A DNA stretch of 64,000 nt, from contig CM034239.1 of assembly GCA_019916065.1 (NCBI GenBank), positions 39,828,419-39,892,418 of the forward strand. Direction: 5' to 3'. Below the pieces are notes generated by a model. That model did no database searches, was not told the DNA's origin, and was given only the letters and a program-made list of their open reading frames with translations. Source of the DNA: Vitellaria paradoxa (taxonomy: Eukaryota; Streptophyta; Magnoliopsida; Ericales; Sapotaceae). Shown here one piece after another: positions 38,074 to 47,946 of the stretch; position 1 is the first letter of the stretch, and each line of letters opens with the position of its first letter. The translations under genes were made by a program, and so were the position numbers.

Positions 38074-39392
38074 AAAGATTTAAATTAACAAAAATATTGC
38101 TAATTAGTTGAAATGCTAAAATCAAGGATAATTTGCAAACGATAAAAATAAATAAATACTAATGCAGTTTAGAGTAAGTGTAACAAAAGAGCTAAAGAAA
38201 TATTTTAGGTATTTTTGTTAGTCAATACAAGAGAACCCTCTTACACCAGTCTTACTAGACCCAGAGGTATTATTCCTCCAACTATAGTACCTCACTTTTT
38301 TACCGAGAAACTATTCACAAACAATCTAATTATTTATTATTTTTCTTCCACACTTCTCTTCTTTTTCTCCTGCGCTTCTTCTCCTTATACAGGTCTCCAA
38401 ATTTAAAAAATTAATTTTTTAATAGATAATTGATAAAATACCTAATATTAGTATGACTTGAAAAAAAAATCACTAATTAAACTCAAAATATATACTATTT
38501 ACTAAATAATATAACGAATAATTAGTACACTTGCTGTTGGGGTTCCGATTTAGTTACATGCCATTAATGTACTATTGTCATCATGCAAGTGATTGCGTCC
38601 ACACATACTTTGGAGAAATTCGGGATGAATTGGAATTTAAGAAATAAAATAAAAATATGATTGGGTGGGATACCTTACTTGTAGTGATGGGATTGGTGGC
38701 GACTTTAGTGCATCAGAAGCTAGCCCTAACACGGCATGCTTAGGGCTTAAGTAACCCAAGCTGACAACGCCAAGAAAAAGCGTTGCACAAGACCAGAATG
38801 ATAAGCTATTGTTTATTTAATTTTGATTTTGCTCCTTGTTACATTAGTGTATATATATATATATATATTTAATTTGATTTTGTTCCTTGTTACACAACAC
38901 ACACATATATATATATAGTTCTGTTGAAATTATAAAGTTTTTAAAAAATATTTTTAAATTTTAAAAATTTTTAATTTTTTTTAATTAAATTTTATTGTGT
39001 GCCATATTTTTACACTAACTTTTAATTTTTTTTAAACTTTTTTAAAATTTGAATCGCGGTCATATTAATCATAAAACAACAAAAACAGGATTTTACGTGA
39101 TGATGAATTGTAAAGCCATTAGATAAACCTTCTAGCTTCACTACTATCACATTGTTGTGAGATGTACGTACCATAATTGCGCACAATTTGTTCAAAAAAA
39201 TAATCGAGCACAATATATATATATATATTTTTTCAGGATATGATAAAATTTCAGTCCATACTCCATCTTTTAATATAAGTAGCGTTTGACTCATAAAAAA
39301 AAATAAAATTTTAATAATTTTTTGAACTTTTCTTACCAAACACAAAACTAATTTTTATTAACTTTTTTTTTTTATTTCTCTAACTTTCATAA

Positions 39393-40009
39393 GCGTCAAG
39401 AACGAAACTAGAATCTTATAATAGGGGGGTCAAAAAATTTTTAGTAAAATTTTAATTGTTGATTAAAGAATGTTAACTATTTATTTGAGATTTATTTTGG
39501 CAGGAGTCAAAAAATTTCTTCTAGTGTTATGGTTACTCTTCTACTTAATTTTTTCGTTAGTAGTTTAAAATTCAGACTTTTTTCATAGTTCTATTTCGAG
39601 AAAAATAGTTTATAGAGAGTAAGATAGAAAATACATTTGGAAGAGTGAAGCAAATAAGAAAACATAAAAATGATAGGAGTATGGAATATATAAGGAGAAT
39701 GTAAAAAGGTGATAAATAATGATATAAGAGAGAAAATTTTCAAGGGTAGAGAGAGAGAGAGAGGAGGAGGAGATTGGGATAAATTTATCATTTCTATTGA
39801 AAAATAGGAAAATTAATTTTTATTATTTTATTAATTTTTTTTGTTTAGGAAATAGATCATTATTAATGGAGAGACTTTTTATTTGTAAAAGTGGGTCATT
39901 ATTAATGGAATAATTATGTTTTTATAAAATATGGCATTTATGTAAGGTTACAATAGTAAAATTAAGCAGCCATGGCCACCCCTGACTAGTTATACCTTCG
40001 CCCTTGATA
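39393..40009. mobile_element. Possible TIR element of the 'gtggctccg' type
   Basis: The left end, gtcaagaacgaaactagaat then aggggggtca, faces a right end that reads atcaagggcgaaggtataac then caggggtggcc on the opposite strand. Similar ends occur at about 22990 and 23840 around the galactosyltransferase intron element. Similarity is modest and no target duplication was found. Confidence 0.35.
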
Positions 40010-40021
40010 GGTAGACTAAGG

Positions 40022-40178
40022 AAGTGTTTAGTTGGACAAAATTAATTAAAATGTACCCATTTTTTATATCTTTTTTCAATAAATTTTAATACATATTATT
40101 TTTACATCAAAATTTTATATATATATATATATATATTTTTTGTACTTTTTAAGTAACTTTTGCCAACTGAACACCCCA
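40022..40178 (+). repeat. MITE family 2, copy d
   Basis: Ends aagtgtttagttgg and ccaactgaacacc are inverted. Inside is ttttaatacatattattttt, followed by a TA repeat and ttttttgtactttttaag. Confidence 0.55.
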
Positions 40179-40179
40179 T

Positions 40180-40660
40180 GTGAAAAGGCCCAGCGAGGGC
40201 ATTCCCTTTAACAGGGTATGTGAGGAGAATGCGTGAGTTAAAAGTTTTAGCGGTCATAGTTCGTTCGAATATCTACTCAGAAACTCTACTCTAGGAGCGC
40301 CATTACTCCAATGGTGGAGTACTAGTGCATGGCAGAGTCTCGAAGTCTGATTGGCACATGGTGTGTAATAATTCAAGTGCAATTTTTGGAGAGTTTTGTG
40401 TTGACAGCTGCATGGAAGTGTCAAAATCTACGAAGGTACAGTTGATCTGGAAAGGGCTTAACGATTGATAATCGAGATGTGCTGTGGGCTCAAGAGGAAA
40501 CATTGTGGATCACAGTACTGGGAATCATGTGATGCATTGTGGACAAATTGCTGGTGAAATCACAAACTGCGGGGTAGGAGGAGAAGGAGGTCGCAAATTA
40601 AAGGAGACTTCAATAATTAAGGTGAGGGCGCCCATGAACGGGACCTTACATTAAATTCAC
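40180..40660. other. Unidentified non-AT-rich patch
   Basis: This stretch has gene-like base composition. The minus-strand frame at 40303-40503 is open for 66 codons (MFPLEPTAHLDYQS start), but I recognise no family and see no supporting splice sites. It may be a decayed gene fragment or part of a transposon. Confidence 0.25.
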
Positions 40661-40730
40661 TCTACATTCATGGTTGGGAACGAGTGAAATAAATTAATTA
40701 ATAAATAACACGAAGAAATTGAGAGTTTAA

Positions 40731-40866
40731 GTGTTTGAGTGGCCAACAAAAAAGAAAAAGTACGAGAAAAGTATAAAAAATTAATATAAAAATGATACGT
40801 GGTGAAGTTTAATTAGAAAAAATTAAAAAAATTAATAAAATTAATGAATTTAATAAACCAAACACC
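40731..40866 (-). repeat. MITE family 2, copy e
   Basis: Starts gtgtttgagtggcca and ends aataaaccaaacacc. The interior matches family 2 in inverse orientation (aaaatgatacgtggtgaag). Confidence 0.45.
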
Positions 40867-42950
40867 GAAAATTAAGTATTGAGGTTTCGTTTGGCATTCC
40901 CTAGTTAAATTTTAGTGTTGATTAATTAATTTTTTTATTTTCTTTAAAATGATCAAAATCACTTTTTTTACATTTTATTTTTTTAAACCATCAATGTAAT
41001 ATATTAAATTAATCTAAGTTAAAAAGTTAACCACTAAAAAATAATTTTTTTCTTTCTAAATGCAAAAAAAAAAAAAAAAAAAAATAGTAACCAGCTAGCT
41101 ACAAAATAACTAACTTTTTTTTCGTTATAAACTAAGCTTAAGCTTCTGTCATTAATATAAAAGGTTTACTATATTTACCATAAATGAGTCAATTGGAGAA
41201 GTTATAGTACTTAATGATAAGGTTAAATTAAAATCAATAATAATAATACATTTCTCAATAGGCTTAACTAGTAAATGACACCTTAGTTGAATGAAACAAT
41301 AAATAAATAAATAATTTTGTACCGAACTCCATCGAATCTGAAAAAGATTAAATTGAATTTACTCAAATTATGATTAAAAATTTTATTAACTTAATAAATA
41401 AAATTGAGTATAATAAATAGACAGGTGAAAATAATTTTAAATTAAAGTCACATTTAATTAGCAGGTCACCGGATAAAATTAAACCACGCATCTTTAGATT
41501 TAGAGGTTATTTTTAAATGGAATATTTAGATACAGTCAAATAACTAGCAATTTTTCATTTTGTAAGAACTAATTTTACATTTTATTTTGTTTTTTAAACT
41601 TACTAAGTACGAATTGATGTTAGACTATTCACAATGGATTTTAAATTTTAAAAGTCAAAATTGGGCTTAGAATATTTTCATATACATTAATTTTTTGAGC
41701 CATTTAAATTGTGGACTAATTTTTTTTCTTTTTATTTTTTTAATATTTAATTGATTGAAATAAGTGATAATGATAAAATTAGTTTTAATATCAAAATTTA
41801 GACTACTATAATTAAAAAAAATTCAAAATTTAGGGGATAGAAATATTTAGATCAAAAAATTATAGGGTAAATTACATTTACCTCCCCTAAATATTTGGAT
41901 AATCACACTACTACCTCTCAATATTTAACAAGTATATTTACCTTCTTTACTTGGAAATATTTTTAACATTGACCCCATTTCGTTAAATCAACTGTTAAAA
42001 CTTAACAAAAATCAAGATAACTAAAATTTTAGATGATTTTCTTATTTTATTTTTCCTCTCTCATATTTCATCAGTTTTATATATAAATTTTCAAAACAAC
42101 TAAAAAATAAGTTAAAAAAATTGCAATTTTTGTAAAGCCAATGGACAAATATGGGAAAAAAAGAATAAAAAAATATAAAATTTTAATTATTTTGACTTTT
42201 CTTGTTAAGTTTTAATTGTTAATTTAATAGAAGCGAATCAATATTAATAACATTTCTATTATTTAGGAAAGTAAGTGTAATTTTCTCAAATTTATATGTA
42301 TTAATGACATTTTCGGAGCCCTGGGGAGTTGTGGTCTCCTTGGCCTTGTCTTGCTTCATTTTGCCTAAAATTGTGCCTGTTATGGTATGCTTGGATCTTG
42401 TATATAAGTAAAAGAAATTGGAAAAAAAAATAAAAAACAGTGAACCAAAATAAATTAAACAATATTAAATTTACTTAATTTTTATCTCTTGGATTTGGAA
42501 ATTTAAGAATATAAATAAATATTTGTTAAAAAATTAATTCGTACTTAATTATCTTTTTAAAATATAAAAATGTGAATAAATTCAATTCTTTTGCTTTTTT
42601 TTTTAAACAATAAATCTTTGATTCAAAAACATCCACCCTCAGATTAAAAAGGCTATTTTAAGAAATTAAACAAACACCAATGATATTCTTACAGGAACCG
42701 GCTCCTTTATCATTTTTTATTCTATTTTTTATTTTTTTAAATCTCAACTATTCATTTTTATCTAAATACTCAAAATACAAACTCAATTTATAATAAATAT
42801 AGAAATAATTATAACGCAAGATAAAAAGTAAAAATTAATACAATAGGACCCACAAAAATTTGTATTGTCAGTAATTAATGAAATCACTATTAAGATTTAA
42901 AAAAGAAGAAAATAATAGAATAAGAAATAAGGGGGGAGCCAGGTCGATTC
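40867..42950. other. AT-rich intergenic DNA
   Basis: It contains the foldback element at 41866-42290. The portion just left of 42951 is the 3' flank of the S-acyltransferase gene. No other gene is seen. Confidence 0.5.
41866..42290. mobile_element. Foldback element with Pack-MULE-like ends
   Basis: The left part starts agggtaaattacatttacct and continues with ctaaatatttggataatcac and a gaccccatttcgttaaatca block, much like the left end of the 9941 element. The right part contains the inverse (gttaagttttaattgttaat..gaagcgaatcaatattaata..taagtgtaatttt). The two arms meet near the middle, so it could form one long hairpin. No coding capacity. Confidence 0.55.
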
Positions 42951-45900
42951 TTACAAGGAGGAAGGGGCATTTGCATCGTTATCTACTGGATTTGAAATAA
43001 ATAAGGAATTATTATTGCAGCGTCTGACCCATTCCGGTGTTACTTCGGCATGAAAGTCCACTTTGGAAGGTGGCAATCTCGCAAATAAGACCTCCTTAAT
43101 ATTGCTCAAAAATCTTTTATCATATGGGTTTTGAGAATTCACATAACATTGCCGAAAATTCTCATAATATGTCTGCTCATAACATAGGAAAACAAATAAA
43201 TCGTAAGTATACTTATATATATATATATATATATATATAATACAAGTAAGGAGAACTAGGCAATGGAATAAATAAGATTAATTTGGATTTAGAGACTTTT
43301 TTTTATGTCAATCTTACGATTTTAATTGTAAATCTATTAATTATGATCCAACGGTTCATAGAAAAATAATTTTAAATTTTCGGCGCTACAAAATTTAATA
43401 GATAAGATCAACTTGAATTTTTAGACTTGTTTCTTTATGTTAGTTCTATGACTTCAATTGTAATTCTTTCAATTATGATTCAATGGTTCATAGAAAAATA
43501 ATTTTAAATTTTCGGTGCTAAAAAATTTTTCAACATCCAATGTAATAAAGTTAACATCAAAAAGTGATGTCGCCCCCTCTCTATTTGATCAACTTTGTAT
43601 TTATAATCTTACTTTAATTAAACATCAAAATTACATGACAATACAGAGACTTATTACTTTTTAAAATGTTACTTACTTAATAGGCTTTTTATTATATTAA
43701 TACCATTTACATGTTAAAAAAACTAGCAATTTCCTATATAATTGGTAAATTTTACCTTCCTCCTAGGCGTTTTGATGTATTTCATTATAGGAGTCAGTAT
43801 ATTTAGCTTTTGCAACCAGTAAGATCCTAAACTTTTAACGGTAATTTGTAATCTTACTCTTCTATTAATTAAATGTTCTAGTAATCAACTTTTGAAAGGT
43901 TCAGTGACAATTTTTTGATGGATTAAACACTATTTCACTTGTCAAAAAAATAAAAAATCAAGTTCTAGAGTGAGGTTCTTGAAAAAAAAAATAAAGAACA
44001 AAATAAAATTTACCCTATATTACTATTATATAACGGGAGATCACCAATTTTGGTGTTTCTTTGATTTGGTAGATAAATTACATTTTTAAATTACTTAAAT
44101 GGCCCCCAACTGTCTCCTTTTTGTTCTTGACACGTCTGTTACTAGCTATAGATCAATGACAAACAGAAATGGAAGAGAGAAAAATAAAAATAGGAGTACA
44201 AAAGGCAAAAAAAAAAAAAAATACAGTGCTTCCACCCTAGTATATCATAGAAAATACATATATATATATATATATATAAAGTCTATGTAGTGAACCAACC
44301 TGATTTATGGCAATCAGATAGAGATGGTAAGAAGCAAAGCAGCCGAGGAAACCAACAGCACCAAAACTAAAGGATGCCAGTGCCACTGTTTCGGGGCAGA
44401 TCCTTAGCAATTGGAGCAGTCCAGTCCCAGCTCGGAACACTCTTTGATGTACTGTCCAGAAGCACAAGGCGAAAGTGTAGAAAAAGAAGGCAAAGGCCGT
44501 GACCAAAATGTAAAGTAAAATCTGTAATTTCTCTGCACCACCCAAAAAACAAAATAAAAAGAAAGAAAATAGCAGTTTTTAGTTCTTATGGGTACTGGCG
44601 AGGGTTTAATTTCGGGCTGTTTGTGACGATAATACGTACCAATCCAACACATTGACCAATCCAGGGGCAATGGTGATCGAATTTCTCGACGCAGTTGTCG
44701 CATATGGCGCAGTGGCAACATCTGGGCGGTCGATAAATCTTACAAGTTCGACAGTACTTCAGTTTAATCTCCACTCCGTTCACAGTTACGATCTTCCTTT
44801 TCCGGGTTCTTCTGTCGCTGCTGCTGCTACCGAATTCTTCAAGAAATGATTGGTTGTTTCTAGGAATAATGCCCGGATCAATCATACTAACCCCTGCCAA
44901 GTTGACAATGACCTGCATTTTTTTGAAACTCGGAAAATCATACATTTGAAATTTTAGGCTTAATTATTTGAAGGATGGTATTCTAATTTTAGCGATGTAG
45001 CGAGGATGAATTAAATATAGGCTCTATTCCGTTTGAAGCTTTGAAAAAATATTAAAAATTTCTAAAAGTTATTCACTTTTTATCCTACTACGAATTACGA
45101 ATCTGTAACTTTTATCAAATTTTATAATTTTTTGTCATTTTGAACACCTGCATAATGGATACTATTTCGTTAAAATTGTAGAAGGATGAATATAAATATT
45201 AATTTATGAATTGCATTTCAATTGACAGGATGAATGGATTGTTAAGATGAAATAATTTTAAAAAATTTAATTTACATTTTCAATTTTTAAGATTCTTATG
45301 AAAGTTTATTTAATAAATAAAAATGTTTAATTTTGGTCGTTGAATGAATTTTTATAGAAATTTAATGGTTAAAAGTGTAATTTCAACTTCTAAAATTATA
45401 TTTTAATTTCAAGAATCCTCAATCGCCAACCACATTGCTCAAATGACATATTTTTAGGCATTTCACCCTTAGGTGTCTTAGAATAACGTGTGTATGAAAT
45501 GAAAAAAAGAGTTTAATTTAAGGGACTGACTATTAGGGTTAAGATTACGGAAGCAATGACTGTGAGATTGGAGTGGCTTGGTAAATCATCTGCAACATAA
45601 ACAGCAAAAATCCAACTTGAAAGAGTAATGGCAACGGCAGTCAAGAGTAAGCCTCTCGGATCCGGGCCACTTATAAGTCGTCCTCTAAAGAAAAATACCT
45701 GCATTTGAATTAAAACAACTTCAACAGAAGAGAGAGAGACAGAGAGAGAGAGAGAGAATTTAAGAATTCCTTTTCAGTAAAACAAAACTTTTATTAAAAA
45801 TCGAAAAAAAAAAAAAGGAAAATTACATTGTTTCCTGGCCAAACTTGGTATGCTCTAGTTCTTTTGGTTTGGGGACCGGAGCAATGTTGAAGCCATCGAT

Positions 45901-46111
45901 CCTTGACAAATCTTTTCAACCCTATCAGTCTTTCCCACAAAGTAACCAAAATATTCTTCTTCTTCTTCTTCTTCTTCCCTCCAAGAACATCAGTTTTAAC
46001 TTCGTTTTCATTGACATTTACTGAACAATTTGTAGATTCGATTTCTATCTCTGGTGGGTCAGAAAGGGCGATGGATTCCATGGCTTCTGAACCAATTTCA
46101 TATTCGTCCAT
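42951..46111 (-). CDS. DHHC-type protein S-acyltransferase
   Basis: Membrane enzyme that attaches palmitate to cysteines of target proteins. Minus-strand exons: 45827-46111, 45531-45698, 44640-44912, 44300-44530 and 42951-43172. With this choice they join in frame to 392 residues. An acidic N-terminus and a Lys-rich run (about 46-52) lead to [10 protein letters not shown] and [12 protein letters not shown], the usual plant PAT entry. Two membrane segments follow, then DPGIIPRN. The Cys-rich domain ([35 protein letters not shown]) has the catalytic DHHC at residues 230-233. Two more membrane segments and NSQNPYDK complete it. Oddity: the natural acceptor at 44532 would read the conserved RNYRF motif but then hit a stop. 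Only the AG two bases further on (exon from 44530) keeps the frame, and it loses RNYRF. The TTxE motif is also degenerate (TYYE). Function may be impaired. Confidence 0.85.
43270..43520. repeat. Two-copy ~126-bp tandem duplication
   Basis: Copies at about 43270-43392 and 43396-43520 share blocks such as ggttcatagaaaaataattt and taaattttcgg, with scattered differences. The repeat lies in intron 4 of the S-acyltransferase gene. Confidence 0.75.
45020..45150 (+). repeat. MITE family 1, copy f (in S-acyltransferase intron 2)
   Basis: Contains aaagttattcactttttatc then ctactacgaattacgaatct, the family core. The ends (ggctctattccgtttgaagc and tttgaacacc) are weakly inverted. It lies inside the intron at 44913-45530. 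Confidence 0.6.
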
Positions 46112-47946
46112 CGCATATGATCTCCGGTAGTGGATTCTCTTTGGTTTGAGAACAAAACGCAGGAAGAGTAATATAACTAATTTTCAAAAACTGAAAAGCG
46201 GTTACTTTTTCTTTTAAGGTGTTGGACTCTCAGAGCCAAAATAAGTTAGAAACAATAGCAAACAATGTCAAACATAGCAATGGCCCACTTGAAAATCTAC
46301 CACTGCTCGCTTGGCCCAATTTACCAGAGGTCACTTAAGTAAGAGGTGTAAATTATCCAATAGTGTTTAAACGGGTTTGGCTCCCTGCAATTTTTTTTTC
46401 AACTATTTTTCTGCTATGGTTAATCTTAATTGTTTATTTTTATCTAATGGTTAAAAATACAACTTTTGTAGGTCCTATTATATTAACTTTTTTTCTTTAA
46501 TTCATGCAGTGTAATTATTTCTGCATTTGTGACAAATTAAGTTTGTGTTTTCAGCCTTCAGATGAAAATGGGTGATTGAGATTTACAAGAGTAGAAAAAT
46601 AACAGAGAAAAAAATTGGAGAGAACTAGGTACGTTAAGTTTAACTATTTTTACAAAAAATAGTTTGGATTTGATTTGTTTATTTTTGAAGTTAAACTAAT
46701 TGAATTGATTTCGAGCCAACTTCAAATAATTTCATATTTTATCAAGATGAATTCTTGTTGGATTTAAAAGTACAACGAATTTAAAATTATAGTTCGAGTT
46801 CAATTCAGTTATATTTTGAATTTATCTTAAAAGAACATATAATTGAATCAAAGTCAAGCGAATTTCAAGTAATTTGGCTCATTTCATAGTCATGATATTT
46901 GACTTGCCGAAAATTTCTCCAAATTTAAAAAGTTACGCTAGTGAGTTAAATTTAAACACGATTGTCAATTTATTAATCTCATAAACTCAACTTAGAATTC
47001 AACCTAATAGATTTACTAATTTTGGTAGAGTGTGTGTATTATTTTTCTTTTTCTTTTTATACAAGAGACCCTAAATTTAAGAATTTAAAACAATGGAAAA
47101 TGTAAAAATTATGACGTGTGTCACGTTTGGTTCCGTTTATGTAAAATAAAATTAACAGAAGGGCAGTGGATGAATATTAAATTTATTATATTACTCTTAT
47201 TTATTTATTATTATTATAGAGTTGTCGGGGCTCATCCTTGGCAACAACATAGGATTTACAGCTTGTCTTTTTAATTGACTATTGCCTAAACTATCTTCTA
47301 TTGCATTAAAAATATTCATTTTTAAATATTTATTTATTATTTTTATTTTTTTAAAATTTCTTTTCCAGTGGTTTTATTTAAATAAAAAATGAAAAATATC
47401 AAAATAATAGTTTAGAAAAGCTAAAATCATCCTTAAATGTGAGAATTTATTTTGGTTAATTCCAACTTAAGAAAGTAAGGATTTGTTTAGCGAGATGTAA
47501 AACGTTTAAAAACTCTAAAAATCTCTAAAAATTTTTAAAAGTTATTTACTTTTTATCTTACTGTACGAATTATAAATTCACAAATTATATTACTTTTTGC
47601 CACTCCCAACACTCTTTAAATAAAAAATATGTTAGAGACTGTAAAATGACAATTATGTCCCTTGTTATAGAGAATTATTTCGAACAAGATTGCTGGAGAT
47701 GCCCTTGTATCATTCTTTAGCGAAATGGCTTATTGGGCCTGCTTCCCGGTTTGGCCCGTTCCCCACTGGGCCACAAAAAATGACACGCTCGAGGGCGCGT
47801 TTACCGAACCGAGCCGCCACAAAAAACGCTTCCCACGTTTCTCCGTGTTTTCAAGTTTCAACGATCAAGCGCCCAACTGGAGTCTAGTTCGAGAAACAGC
47901 TCAAGAGAAAAAGAAACCAGAACACAAGAAAAAGCGAAGGACGAAA
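46112..47946. other. Divergent intergenic region between S-acyltransferase and RRP6-like genes
   Basis: The two genes point away from each other across this 1.8 kb, so both promoters must lie here. It is mostly AT-rich. It includes a family-1 MITE at 47479-47618 and a GC-richer stretch at 47730-47940, probably the RRP6-like leader. No clear TATA box could be chosen for either gene. Confidence 0.5.
47479..47618 (+). repeat. MITE family 1, copy g
   Basis: Starts ggatttgtttagcgagatg and carries aaagttatttactttttatc followed by ttactgtacgaattataaat. It lies about 330 bases upstream of the RRP6-like start codon, within its promoter region. Confidence 0.6.

Larger units (their letters stand above)
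35111..40180. other. Long gene-poor AT-rich tract
   Basis: No gene is recognisable. It holds a family-1 MITE (37470-37610), a possible TIR element (39393-40009), a family-2 MITE (40022-40178) and TA microsatellites (38036-38075, 38851-38868 and others). Near 38815-38915 there is a short direct duplication (ttgattttgctccttgttac repeated with one change). The 36-37.1 kb part is less repetitive, but no coding frame is supported. Confidence 0.5.

Noticed and set aside
44404..44721. Minus-strand frame reading RNYRFYFTF and ending in a stop
   Set aside because: As a protein end it would truncate the acyltransferase after the DHHC core. The downstream exon sequences are conserved in another frame, so it is discussed as a splice/frame anomaly and not called as a separate gene.
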